A stretch of DNA of 64,000 bases, taken from contig NZ_VTHK01000024.1 of NCBI RefSeq assembly GCF_009765355.1, positions 83,807 through 147,806 of the forward strand, given 5' to 3'. Source of the stretch: Amycolatopsis anabasis (GTDB taxonomy: Bacteria > Actinomycetota > Actinomycetes > Mycobacteriales > Pseudonocardiaceae). The notes below the pieces were generated by a model. That model made no database searches. It saw nothing but the letters and a program-made list of their open reading frames with translations, and was not told the DNA's origin. The translations under genes were made by a program, and so were the position numbers. Numbering within the stretch: the stretch's first letter is position 1; each line of letters begins with the position of its first letter. Below are positions 34,792 through 43,270 of the stretch, piece by piece.

Positions 34792-34876
34792 GGAAGCGTG
34801 GCAGAGCGGCCGAATGCACTCGCCTTGAAAGCGAGCGTGGGGCAACCCACCGGGGGTTCAAATCCCTCCGCTTCCG
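34792..34876 (+). tRNA. tRNA-Ser (anticodon TGA)
   Basis: Acceptor stem GGAAGCG (34792-34798) pairs with CGCTTCC (34869-34875), discriminator G. The anticodon arm CTCGC-CTTGAAA-GCGAG gives anticodon TGA. The extra-long variable arm expected for a serine tRNA (CGTGGGGCAACCCACCG region) and the GGTTCAAAT T-loop are present. CCA is not encoded. A GC-rich terminator follows. Confidence 0.96.
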
Positions 34877-34934
34877 CAACTGGGTGGAGTGTGTCCGCGG
34901 ACCGCGCGGACCGGGTTGCTCCAGCCGTGCTTTC

Positions 34935-34978
34935 TGGGGGCCGAGCCCCCAGGCCCCGCGCCGGGGGCGAGCCCCCGG
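34935..34978 (+). terminator. Tandem GC hairpins after tRNA-Ser
   Basis: TGGGGGC-CGA-GCCCCCA (34935-34951) is followed by CCGGGGGC-GA-GCCCCCGG (34961-34978). Two compact stems this close behind a tRNA gene are probably its transcription terminator. The repeated GGGGGCGAGCCCCC core also looks like a dispersed repeat. Confidence 0.6.
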
Positions 34979-35409
34979 ACCCCCGCAGGTAGCCGGGTTT
35001 GTCGTAGGTGCCGGATCTGTGTGGGGTGCCGGGTGGCGGGGTGGCTTGGGCCTGGTAGGTGGCTGGGGCTTCGTTGGTGCCTGTTTGAGGTGGGAGCCCG
35101 GGGTCGGGCGGTGCTGGGGAATTTCTTGGTTGTGTTGTGCGGTAAAGGTTTTTGTCAGGGGGGCTGGGCACAATGGGGGTGTGGTGACGCGGGATCGTCA
35201 CCATCTGTTCCGGTTTGTCCCGGTTGGGGTGCGGGCGGGGGCCCGGTTGTGCGTAGGCGGGTTGCCCTCGTTGGGCTAGTGCGCATTCCGGGCCGGTTAC
35301 GGTCGGATGTTCGGGCTGCGGCAACTGGGGGTTTTTCGTGGCGGAGCGTATTTGTGCCTGCCTGGGCCACATCATCTCGGGTAGACGGTGTTGTGACTGA
35401 GGGGACGTG
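34979..35409. other. Non-coding G/T-skewed spacer with one dyad
   Basis: About 430 bp that read by eye as low in A and C on the + strand and less GC-rich than the surrounding genes. No convincing ORF is present. GGTGACG (35183-35189) and CGTCACC (35196-35202) form a perfect 7-bp dyad that could be an operator for the downstream cyclic-nucleotide-binding protein gene. The rest shows nothing recognisable. Confidence 0.5.
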
Positions 35410-35829
35410 ATGGGCAGGAATCCGCTGTGGCGCGATCCGTTGCCGGACGCCGGATCGGCCACGTTCTGGGGCTCGTTGGATCCCGTGGACAGGTTCGCCC
35501 TGCACGCGGTGGGATCGGTCCGGTTCTTTCCCCGGCGGGCGTTGTTGTGCCGGCAGACGCAGCGGTCGGCGCCGGTGTACCTGATCTACGCCGGGCTGGT
35601 CGAGGTGTTCCGCACGGGGCTGGACGGCGAGCGGGTGGTGCTGGCCCGGCTCGCACCCGGGGACATCGTGGGGGACCGCGCGGCCGTGGACGAGGGCGGT
35701 GCGGTGGCCACGGTCGAGGTGGTGGAGCCGACCAAGGCACTGGAGATCCCGGCGGAGTGGTTCGCCGGGCTGTGCCGCCACCGGCCCCGGATCGCGTGGC
35801 AGGTCCTGGCGAACGCGGTCGCCCATTAG
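35410..35829 (+). CDS. Stand-alone cyclic nucleotide-binding (CRP-like sensor) domain protein
   Basis: The 139-residue protein is one cNMP-binding beta-roll domain: FWGSLDPVDRFALHAVGSVRFFPRRALLCRQ, PVYLIYAGLVEVFR, RVVLARLAPGDIVGDRA, and a final helix. The phosphate-binding cassette is divergent (GDIVGDRAAVDEGGAVATVEV instead of G-E-x-x-L...R-x-A). It may not bind cAMP. The DNA-binding HTH of CRP/FNR proteins is absent because the gene stops right after the dimer helix. GGGGAC precedes ATG 35410. It is 94 bp ahead of the Ldh2-like gene on the same strand. Confidence 0.8.
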   Translation: MGRNPLWRDPLPDAGSATFWGSLDPVDRFALHAVGSVRFFPRRALLCRQTQRSAPVYLIYAGLVEVFRTGLDGERVVLARLAPGDIVGDRAAVDEGGAVATVEVVEPTKALEIPAEWFAGLCRHRPRIAWQVLANAVAH

Positions 35830-35923
35830 GGAGCGGGAACGCGCGTTACGGCACAACGGAACGACTACACGGTCGGGTAGCGGTTCCGGGTCTTCGTTGA
35901 CAGCCTCCCGGGCCCTCAGCAAT

Positions 35924-36883
35924 GTGGATCGGGTGCGCCCCCACCCGGTCCGGCAGTCCGCCCCGGCGACGCCCGAGTTCGCCCAGATTCCCGAGCAGAC
36001 CCGGCTCCGCGTTCAGCAGGACGAGCTGCTGGAGTTCGTCACCCAGGTCTTCGCCGCGCACGGCGCCCCACCCGGACCGGCTCGGATGGCGGCCGAGGCC
36101 CTCTGCTACGGCGACGTGACCGGCACCCCCGCGAAAGGGCTGGCCGAACTGGGCCACGCCCACCTGCCCATGCTGGCCACCGGCCGGGCGCGCGCGTACG
36201 CCGAACCACTGGTCATCGCCGACCGGGGCGCCACGGTCCTGGTCGACTACCGCGGAGCACTCGGGCTGTGGGCGGTCAGCGACGCGATGGACCGGGCGGT
36301 GCTGCGGGCGGGGCGGCACGGCATCGGTTTGGTGTCGATGCGCGGGGTGACCGAATTCGGCTGCGCCGCGCACCACGCCACCCGGGCCCTCGCCTGCGGC
36401 ATGATCGGACTGGTCCTGGCCAGCGGCGGCCGCCGCGGCCCCTCGTCGCCGAGCGCGAACCCGCTGGGCGTGGCGGTGCCCGGAGGCGCGTATCCGCCCT
36501 TCGTCTTCGATCTCGACGCCGCCGGGATGCCGGTCTCCGACGCGCATACCGCCACCGGTTTCGTGCTGCTGGTCCAGGCCCTCGCCGGACTGGTTTCCGG
36601 CGCCGCGGGGCACGAGGACGACACCGGGCTCCTGGTCCTGGCCATCGCCCCGGCCACCCTGCGAAGCGCCGACGGCTTCTATCGCGACGCGAGCGCGCTG
36701 TTCGGCAGCCTGCTGGGCTGGCAGGACGGCGCGCCGGACCGGTACCCGGGCTGGCGCGAAGCGCAGCGGGCCGACGAATGCCAGGCCCTCGGCGTGCCGT
36801 TGACCGCGCAGCTGTACCGCGAGCTGACCGAGATCGGCGAGTCGCTCGGCATCCGGGTGCCGCGGACCATCGGCGAGCGTTGA
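35924..36883 (+). CDS. Degenerate malate/lactate dehydrogenase (Ldh2) family protein
   Basis: The 319-residue protein follows the Ldh2/MdhB fold: GPARMAAEALCYGDVTGTPAKGL, the NAD-binding RHGIGLVSMRGVTEFG and ACGMIGLVLASGG, SPSANPLGVAVPGG, and PPFVFDLDAAG. Conserved catalytic positions are altered. The usual SHG near the start reads AKG, and the catalytic His of the NSxHFG motif reads VTEFG, with Glu for His. It is also shorter than the usual 330-360. I infer loss of dehydrogenase activity. GTG 35924 and 35933 are both possible starts. About 137 bp containing its 3' end recur, decayed, downstream. Confidence 0.75.
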   Translation: MDRVRPHPVRQSAPATPEFAQIPEQTRLRVQQDELLEFVTQVFAAHGAPPGPARMAAEALCYGDVTGTPAKGLAELGHAHLPMLATGRARAYAEPLVIADRGATVLVDYRGALGLWAVSDAMDRAVLRAGRHGIGLVSMRGVTEFGCAAHHATRALACGMIGLVLASGGRRGPSSPSANPLGVAVPGGAYPPFVFDLDAAGMPVSDAHTATGFVLLVQALAGLVSGAAGHEDDTGLLVLAIAPATLRSADGFYRDASALFGSLLGWQDGAPDRYPGWREAQRADECQALGVPLTAQLYRELTEIGESLGIRVPRTIGER

Positions 36884-37175
36884 CCGCGCGGGTTCGCTCC
36901 GGTGTCCTCTGCTTGGCCCTGTGGCGGCGCGTGGTTCGCGCTGCTTGGCGGTCCTTGGATGAGGTTCGTCCTTGGTTGTCCGGCGTCTGCGGCCGGGCAT
37001 CAGCAGTATCGGATCGGTATCTCGCGGTTCGGCTCGCGAGTTGATCGAGATCGGTGAGTCGGTTTGGTGCCCGGGTGCCGCGGACCATCGGCGAGCGCTG
37101 ACCGGGGACCGTCCGGCCCGGCTTCATCTCGCTCGGCCGCCGTCGTGGGGCTTGGTTCGCGCTGCTTGGTGGCTT
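36821..37175 (+). repeat. Decayed direct duplication of the Ldh2-like gene 3' end
   Basis: 36821-36957 (last 63 bp of the gene plus 74 bp beyond it) and 37038-37175 align almost throughout. Both contain GGGTGCCGCGGACCATCGGC and TTCGCGCTGCTTGG at the same relative offset of about 217 bp. A third weaker remnant starts near 37241. No mobile element ends are seen. Confidence 0.75.
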
Positions 37176-37548
37176 GGCGCGGCGACGGCCTCGTTCGTCC
37201 TCGGGGTGCCTTGTCCGCGTGAGTCGTAGCGCGGTCGGCCGAGCTGGGTGGGTCGCTCGGCGAAGTCGCGCTTGTTCGGCGGTCCGCAGTGGTGGCGCGC
37301 AGTTGTTCGTTTGTTCGCGAGTGGGGTCCGAAGATCGGTTGCCGGGGTGCGTGCAGCGGAGGGCGCTGGCGGGAGCGTGGGGTGCTCAACGCGCTGACCC
37401 CGTACAACGAAGATCGGCGGCCTAACCTACTCGTCCACAAAGGACAGTCGACGCGGTGTGGCGGGGTTTTCCCCAGGCTGTGGAACGATCTGTGGACAAC
37501 CGGTGCTCGCGCCGGACATTCAGTTGTGGTTCGACCTCCCTTCAATCT
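37176..37548. other. Non-coding G/T-rich decayed sequence
   Basis: No supported gene. The stretch has short words recalling the upstream duplication and several TCCACA/GGAC words (for example CGTCCACAAAGGACAG near 37433). It looks like degraded sequence upstream of the promoter at 37561. Confidence 0.45.
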
Positions 37549-37589
37549 AGGGAATTTCCCTTGACGGCGGGCGAAAGTACTTGTATAAG
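37549..37589 (+). promoter_or_regulatory. Sigma70-type promoter with an operator dyad on the -35
   Basis: TTGACG (37561-37566), a 17-bp spacer, and TATAAG (37584-37589) give a near-consensus promoter. AGGGAATTTCCCT (37549-37561) is a perfect 6-1-6 dyad that touches the -35 box. The next plausible gene, an AraC regulator, starts about 240 nt further on, so the transcript has a long leader or is a small RNA. Confidence 0.65.
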
Positions 37590-37763
37590 CCCAGGTTTGA
37601 CTTCCTCCGGTTGGCGGATTGCGTCGGCGGGTGTTGGGAAATCCGTAACGCGGTCGAAACCCGGTTGTCTTGCGCGCGAAGGACTCCGCGGTCGGGCTCG
37701 GTGCTTGTTCACGATTCGGTGTCGATGTCAAGCCAACGGTTCGTGAACGTGGCCGTCCGGCAG

Positions 37764-37778
37764 TGTCCATAGTGGACA
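37764..37778. promoter_or_regulatory. Perfect dyad TGTCCA-N3-TGGACA upstream of the AraC gene
   Basis: TGTCCATAGTGGACA ends 57 bp before the GTG of the AraC-type regulator. It is well placed for an autoregulatory site. The same half-sites recur elsewhere in the window, including inside genes, so the site may be a common word of this genome. Confidence 0.4.
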
Positions 37779-37835
37779 ATACGACCGGCATCGTCGCAGG
37801 TCTGCGGTGTCGGTGGTGCGTGGAATACTGGGTTC

Positions 37836-38615
37836 GTGTCGATTCCCCTTCGGGCAGGGACCGTGTTCGGTCCGGCGCGGGCGCGCTCCTCGTACCGCGA
37901 GTTCGCGCCCGTCTCGGCGGTGGCCGCGTGCACCTGGGAGGGCGTGCCCGGCTGGTTCCGCACGCTGCGGGTTCTCCCGGACGGTTGCGTCGACCTGACC
38001 TGGGACGGCGAGGCGATCCGGGTGGCCACACCGCACCTGGGCCCGGCCCGTTATCCGCTGCGCGCGGGTGAGCGCAACGTCGGGGTTCGGCTCCGGCCCG
38101 GTACGGCGGGCGCGGTGCTGGGCGTCCCGGTGTCCGAACTCGCCGCGGCGGGCTGGCCCGTGCCGTTGGAGCAGTTGTGGGGCGCCCGCGCTCGCCACTT
38201 CACGAACGCCCTGCGCGGGCTGGATCACGACCTCGCGCGGCAGCTGCTGGAACGGCAGGTGGCCGATGCCCGGCTCGATCCGTGCGTGCTCGAAGCCGCG
38301 ACCAGGCTCGCGGCGCCGGACGCCGATGTCGCCCGGATCGCACGCGCGGTCGGGCTGAGCGGCCGCGAACTGCGCCGCCGGTGCCACGAGCAAGTCGGCA
38401 TCGGGCCCAAGTCGTTACACCGCGTGCTGCGGTTCCAACGGTTCGTACGCGGCATCGGCGCGGTCGCGACGGGACGCGTCGGCCTGTGTGCCGCGGCGGC
38501 GGACGCGGGCTACGCCGACCAGGCGCATCTCAGCCGGGAATGCCGACGCCTGTCCGGTTCGTCGCCACGCGCGCTCGCCGAGCGCTGGGCGGCGCACGGC
38601 GAGCACCCGGGCTGA
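37836..38615 (+). CDS. AraC-family transcriptional regulator
   Basis: The 259-residue protein has an N-terminal beta-rich sensor part (EFAPVSAVAACTWEGVPGW, RVLPDGCVDLTWDG). A C-terminal double HTH has VARIARAVGLSGRELRRRCHEQVG (first helix pair, split at GRELR) and AAADAGYADQAHLSRECRRLSG with the PRAL tail. The DGCVDL word in the sensor part is typical of a widespread actinobacterial AraC subfamily (DUF6597-like). Ligand and targets are not known. It has its own upstream promoter region with two dyads and stands alone. Confidence 0.88.
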   Translation: MSIPLRAGTVFGPARARSSYREFAPVSAVAACTWEGVPGWFRTLRVLPDGCVDLTWDGEAIRVATPHLGPARYPLRAGERNVGVRLRPGTAGAVLGVPVSELAAAGWPVPLEQLWGARARHFTNALRGLDHDLARQLLERQVADARLDPCVLEAATRLAAPDADVARIARAVGLSGRELRRRCHEQVGIGPKSLHRVLRFQRFVRGIGAVATGRVGLCAAAADAGYADQAHLSRECRRLSGSSPRALAERWAAHGEHPG

Positions 38616-38698
38616 GTGGTCTTCGGCCCGCCCGGAACGACTGAGCGGGTGGTGGTGCGGGATTGGTGGTGTTCATGTCGTCGACACTACCACATCTG

Positions 38699-38714
38699 TC
38701 GAACGTATGTTCGA
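38699..38714. promoter_or_regulatory. LexA SOS box
   Basis: TCGAACGTATGTTCGA is a perfect TCGAAC-N4-GTTCGA palindrome, the actinobacterial LexA site. It contains the ATG of an 18-residue ORF (38707-38763) and ends 59 bp before the thioesterase start. Confidence 0.75.
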
Positions 38715-38773
38715 AAAACGGATCGGGCCGAAACGTTCAAGACTCCCGCCGGGATCCGCCTGAGACTCGATCC

Positions 38774-39199
38774 ATGCCCTTCGCCGTCACCCTGACCGTC
38801 CGCCTCTCCGATCTCGACACGAACTGGCACGTCCGCGGCCCGGCGTACCTCGACTACGCCGACCACGCCCGCTGGGAATGCGTGCGTGCGGCGGGCGTGT
38901 CCCTCGACGAACTCGCCCGCCGCCGCATCGGCCCGGTCAACCTGGAGACCACCTGCAAGTTCCGCAGCGAACTGCGCCCCGGCGACGAGTTCGTGGTCTC
39001 CACCGAGTTCGCCTATTCCCAGGCCAAGACCTCGCGCGCCAGCCAGGAGATCCACCGCGCCGACGGCACCCTCGTCGCCGAGATCACCAGCGTCTCCGGC
39101 CTGCTCGATCTGGACGCGCGCCGCCTGCTGCCCGATCCCGCGAGCTACTGGCGCACGCTGGCCACCAAGCCGGAACTCCTCGGCGTCACACCGACCTGA
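38774..39199 (+). CDS. 4HBT-type hotdog acyl-CoA thioesterase
   Basis: The 141-residue hotdog protein has TVRLSDLDTNWHVRGPAYLDYADHARWE at the start, with the Asp/His positions of the 4HBT branch (DTNWHV in place of DxxGHV). Strands NLETTCKFRSELRPGDEFVV and SRASQEIHRADGTLVAEI follow. Substrate is unknown. The ATG at 38774 is the first that begins at the hotdog core. Upstream lies an SOS box, so DNA damage could control it. The stop is overlapped by 14 nt by the converging Pls-like gene. Confidence 0.85.
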   Translation: MPFAVTLTVRLSDLDTNWHVRGPAYLDYADHARWECVRAAGVSLDELARRRIGPVNLETTCKFRSELRPGDEFVVSTEFAYSQAKTSRASQEIHRADGTLVAEITSVSGLLDLDARRLLPDPASYWRTLATKPELLGVTPT

Positions 39200-42100
39200 T
39201 GATCGGCGTGCCCTGCCAGCGCCCGTGGTCCGGCACGGTTTCCGCGGCCATCACCAGCGACCCCGCGCCGATCGTCGAGGCCGTGCCGACCCGGCTGCCG
39301 GGTAGCACGATGCTGTGCGGCCCCAGCGTCGCGCCGCGGCCCAGCCGCACCGGATCCAGCCGCATCACCCGGTCGTGGAAGAGATGCGTCTGCAGCACGC
39401 AGCCCCGGTTCACGCTCGCGCCCCGCGACACCTCGACCAGATCCGGCTCCGGCAGCCAGTGCGTCTCGCACCACACCCCGCGCCCGACGCGCGCGCCGAG
39501 GCTGCGCAGCCACCAGTTCAGCACCGGGGTGCCGATCGAGGACGACACCAGCCACGGCACGGCGAGCATCTCGACGAACGTGTCGTAGAGCTCGTTGCGC
39601 CAGACGAACGAACTCCACAGTGGATGGTGGGCCGAGGAGAACTTCCCCATCAGCAACCATTTCGCCGCGGTCGTCAGCACTCCGGCGACGATTCCCGCGA
39701 CGGCCAGCACGAGCCCGCCCAGTGCCACCGCGAGCCACACCCCGCCCTCGTTCCACGCGAAATCGAGCGCTTCGAAGGTGGCCAGTGCGAGCAAACCGGC
39801 CAGCACCAGCGGCACCACCCGGCACAGTTCCACGGCGGTGCGCGCCAGCACGAGCCCGCGCGGCGGGGCGTAGGTGCGGGCCGGATCGTGCTCCTCGGCG
39901 GTGCGGCGCAGGCGCATCGGCGGGCGGCCCAGCCACGACGTGCCCTCCGGCACCGATTCCGGGGCGTCCGACAGCACCCCGATCAACGCGCCGTCGCCAA
40001 CCGTCCTATTAGGACCAACGATGCCGGAGTTGCCCACGAAGGACCGGGAACCCACCTCGGACCGGCCCAGCCGCAGCCAGCCGCCGCGCAGTTCGTAGGG
40101 CGCGGCGAGCACGTCGTCGGCGAGGAACGCCGAATCCGCGACGCGCAGCAGTTTCGGCAGCGCCAGCACGGTCGACAGTTCGACCGACCGGCCGACCTGG
40201 GCCCCGAGCAGGCGCAGCCAGGAAGGCGTGAACAAGCTGGCGTACAAAGGAAACAGCGTGCGCCGCGACATCTCCAGCAACTCGTGGGTGAGCCACGCCG
40301 CCCAGCCCGCCTTGCTGTAGACCGGATGCGTGCCCGGCCGCAGCGCCCGCCCGGCCAGCCGCACCGCGACCCCGATCAGCGCCGCGTGCACGACCATGCC
40401 GACGATCACGAGCACGGGGGTCCACAGCAGCAACCGCAGTGCGGCGGCGGCGAAACTCGCGTCGTCGGGCACCGCGACGAACGCCAGCACCGCGACCGGC
40501 GCCGCCGCGATCCACAGCAGCAGCCCGCGCAGGCCCGAGGTCAACAGCGCGGCCAGCAGCCAGGCGCGGGAGCGCGCCGGTCGCGCCTCCGGCCAGTCCG
40601 GGCTCGCGTCGCGCCGGGTGGCCGGGGAGCCGCCCCAGCTTTCCCCGGCGGGGATCGGGCCCGCCACGCAACTGCCAGGGAGCACCTCGGCGTGGTCGCC
40701 GATGTCCGCCCCGGGGAGCAGCGTGCTGCGCGCGCCGACCCTGGCCCCGGCGCCGACCCGCACGGCGCCGACGTGCAGCAGGTCGCCGTCCAGCCACCAC
40801 CCGGCGAGGTCGGCCTGCGGTTCGACCGCGCAGCCGTCCCCGAACGTCGCGAGCCCGGTGACCGGCGGCGGGGCGTGCAGGTCGGCGCGCCCTTCGACGC
40901 GGCAGCCGAGCAGCCGCGCGTAGCGGGCGGCCAGCGGCGTCCCGATGACCGAGCCGAGCCCGAAGGACGCGGCCAGCCGTTCGGCCGCCCACAGGCGCAG
41001 ATGGGTCCGGCCGCCGCGCCGGTAACTGCCCGGCCGCAACCGCCCGCGCAACGCGCGCACGCCGAGACCCACCACCAGCGCGCGGCTCGGCGGGCTGAAC
41101 AGCACCAGCCACGCGGGCACCAGCACCCACCACGACAACCGCGGCAGCCACGATTCGTGGACGAACGCGGAGAACACGTTCCCGATCAGCGCGATGGCCA
41201 GCACCCAGCGCACCCCGGCCACGGTGAACAGCACCAGCTGGATCGCGGCCTGGATCCACCCGGTCCAGCGCGGGGCCGGCGCGATCGCGCGTTCTTCGGC
41301 CGGATGGCCTTCGGCGGCGGCGAGCCGGGTCCGCAGCGCGGCCGGGGTGGGGTGGCGGTAGACATCGGCGACGGACACCTCGGGGAACCGCGCGCGCAGC
41401 GCGGACACCAGCCGGGCCGCGGCGACGCTGTTGCCGCCGAGGTCGAAGAAGTCGTCGCCGGGGCCGGCCTGGGCGCCGAGCAGGTCGTTCCACTGCTCGA
41501 TGAGCCAGGCCGTGGTCTCGTCGGTGTCGACGTGTTCGTGCGCTTCAGCGGGCAGCGGCCAGGGCAGCGCGGCTCGGTCGACCTTGCCCGAGCCGCGGGT
41601 CGGGAAGTCCGCGAGCACGGCCAGCCGCGGCACCAGGGCCGCCGGGAGGCGTTCGCGCAGCAGCCGCCCGGCTTCGGCGCGGTCGAACCGGCGGGGGTCG
41701 CCGTCGACCGGCACGACGTACCCGACCAGCACGTCCAGCCCGCCCGCCGTGCGCTGGACCAGGCTGGCCGCGGCCGCCACCGAGGGCAGGTCCAGCAGGG
41801 CGGCTTCGATCTCGCCGAGTTCGACCCGCCGCCCGCCGATCTTCACCTGGTCATCCGCCCGGCCGACGAACTCCAGGCCCTCGGGCAGCGCGCGCACCAG
41901 GTCGCCGCTGCGGTAGGCCCGTTCCCAGCCCAAGGCGGGCAGGGGCGCGAACTTCTCGGCGTCGCGCACCGGATCCAGGTACCGGCCCAGCCCGGCCCCG
42001 CCGATCACCAGCTCGCCGGCCTCGCCCCAGGCCACCGGGACGCCTTCGCCGTCGACCACGGCCAGGCGCCAGCCGTCCAGGGGCAGCCCGATGCGGACCG

Positions 42101-43073
42101 GTTCGCCGTCGAGCAGCCGGGCCGCGCAGGAGACCACGGTCGCCTCGGTCGGGCCGTAGGTGTTCCACACCTCCCGGCCTTCGCGGGTGAAGCGGCGCAC
42201 CACCTCCGGCGGGCACGCCTCACCGCCGACGATCAGCAGCCGCACCCGGTCCAGCATCTCGACGGGCCACAGCGCGGCGAGGGTGGGGACCGTGGACACC
42301 ACGGTGATCTCGCGGTCGGCCAGCCAGGGGCCGAGGTCCGCGCCGGTGCGCACCAGCGCCCGGGGTGCGGGGACCAGGCAGGCGCCGTTGCGCCAGGCCA
42401 GCCACATCTCCTCGCAGGAGGCGTCGAACGCGACCGAAAGTCCCGCCAGCACGCGATCGCCCGGCCCGATCGGGTCGCCGGGCAGGAAGAGCCGGGCTTC
42501 GGCGTCGGCGAACGCCGCCGCGGCGCGGTGCGACACCGCCACGCCCTTGGGTTTCCCGGTCGAACCCGAGGTGAAGATGATCCACGCGTCGTCCTCCGGG
42601 CCGGGCTCACCGGCGTCCCCGCCCGCCGGGGCGTACGGGGTCACCGCGCGATCCGCGCCGAGGACCGCGCACACACCGGATTCGCGCCACACCAGTTCGG
42701 CGCGCTCCTCCGGATCGTCGGCGTCCACCGGTACGTATGCCGCGCCCGCCGCCAGCACGGAAAGGATCGACACGTACAGCTCGACCGTCCCCGACGGCAT
42801 CCGCACCCCGACCCGGTCGCCCCGGCCGACGCCGTGCGCGCGCAACCTGCCGGCCCGTTCGGCCACCGCGCGGCCGAGGTCGCGATAGGACAGTCGGGTG
42901 TCGCCGTCGTCCACGGCGAGCGCGTCCGGCCAGGCGGTGACCGAGGCGCGCAGAACGTCGAGCAACGTCCGGGTAGCCGGTGGCCGAACATCCGGGTACA
43001 CCGCCTGCCCGGCAATGGTCAAAGACACTTTCGGGTCGATCCTGAGCCGGACAGCACTTTCCTCAACTGTCAC
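39186..43073 (-). CDS. Pls/PosA-type single-module NRPS with membrane-embedded C-terminal domain
   Basis: The 1295-residue protein has an adenylation domain (about 30-505) with A3 FTSGSTGKPKG at 167-177, A4 FDASCEEMW, A5 NTYGPTEA, A8 RADDQVKIGGRRVELGEIE and the A10 Lys near 497. A carrier domain follows with FFDLGGNSV (Ser549). The C-terminal half, about 600-1295, has around six helices and three tandem acetyltransferase-like beta-helix regions rich in GxxxxVGxxS hexapeptides. This is the architecture and size of epsilon-poly-L-lysine synthetase and related iterative amino-acid polymerases. Substrate is not assigned; Asp217 in the A4 motif fits alpha-amino group binding. Start GTG follows AAAGG. 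Confidence 0.9.
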   Translation of the reverse strand: MTVEESAVRLRIDPKVSLTIAGQAVYPDVRPPATRTLLDVLRASVTAWPDALAVDDGDTRLSYRDLGRAVAERAGRLRAHGVGRGDRVGVRMPSGTVELYVSILSVLAAGAAYVPVDADDPEERAELVWRESGVCAVLGADRAVTPYAPAGGDAGEPGPEDDAWIIFTSGSTGKPKGVAVSHRAAAAFADAEARLFLPGDPIGPGDRVLAGLSVAFDASCEEMWLAWRNGACLVPAPRALVRTGADLGPWLADREITVVSTVPTLAALWPVEMLDRVRLLIVGGEACPPEVVRRFTREGREVWNTYGPTEATVVSCAARLLDGEPVRIGLPLDGWRLAVVDGEGVPVAWGEAGELVIGGAGLGRYLDPVRDAEKFAPLPALGWERAYRSGDLVRALPEGLEFVGRADDQVKIGGRRVELGEIEAALLDLPSVAAAASLVQRTAGGLDVLVGYVVPVDGDPRRFDRAEAGRLLRERLPAALVPRLAVLADFPTRGSGKVDRAALPWPLPAEAHEHVDTDETTAWLIEQWNDLLGAQAGPGDDFFDLGGNSVAAARLVSALRARFPEVSVADVYRHPTPAALRTRLAAAEGHPAEERAIAPAPRWTGWIQAAIQLVLFTVAGVRWVLAIALIGNVFSAFVHESWLPRLSWWVLVPAWLVLFSPPSRALVVGLGVRALRGRLRPGSYRRGGRTHLRLWAAERLAASFGLGSVIGTPLAARYARLLGCRVEGRADLHAPPPVTGLATFGDGCAVEPQADLAGWWLDGDLLHVGAVRVGAGARVGARSTLLPGADIGDHAEVLPGSCVAGPIPAGESWGGSPATRRDASPDWPEARPARSRAWLLAALLTSGLRGLLLWIAAAPVAVLAFVAVPDDASFAAAALRLLLWTPVLVIVGMVVHAALIGVAVRLAGRALRPGTHPVYSKAGWAAWLTHELLEMSRRTLFPLYASLFTPSWLRLLGAQVGRSVELSTVLALPKLLRVADSAFLADDVLAAPYELRGGWLRLGRSEVGSRSFVGNSGIVGPNRTVGDGALIGVLSDAPESVPEGTSWLGRPPMRLRRTAEEHDPARTYAPPRGLVLARTAVELCRVVPLVLAGLLALATFEALDFAWNEGGVWLAVALGGLVLAVAGIVAGVLTTAAKWLLMGKFSSAHHPLWSSFVWRNELYDTFVEMLAVPWLVSSSIGTPVLNWWLRSLGARVGRGVWCETHWLPEPDLVEVSRGASVNRGCVLQTHLFHDRVMRLDPVRLGRGATLGPHSIVLPGSRVGTASTIGAGSLVMAAETVPDHGRWQGTPIIRSV

Positions 43074-43270
43074 CGCGAAACCTTTCCATGACAGAGCCCG
43101 TGCAATTTTGCCAATGTTTTACTCGCGCTCGAATCCGCGCTGAAACTCTTGCGTGGCAACAGAACTGACTAAAGATTAGCACCGGATACGACCCGTCTCA
43201 GTGGTTGAACCTGAAAAGTTCCTGATAGCTACCAGGCGTTTTCGGCGAAAAAGGAGGTGTAGAATTCCCG

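Noticed and set aside
34792..37800. Genomic island integrated at tRNA-Ser
   Set aside because: I found no second copy of the tRNA 3' end, integrase or mobility gene in the window; only base skew and decayed repeats hint at transfer.
39315..43091. A 1258-codon open frame on the + strand opposite the Pls-like gene
   Set aside because: It has no start signal, reads as Arg/Gly/Gln/His-rich low-complexity sequence, and is the usual antisense shadow of a high-GC gene with a strong motif set on the minus strand.
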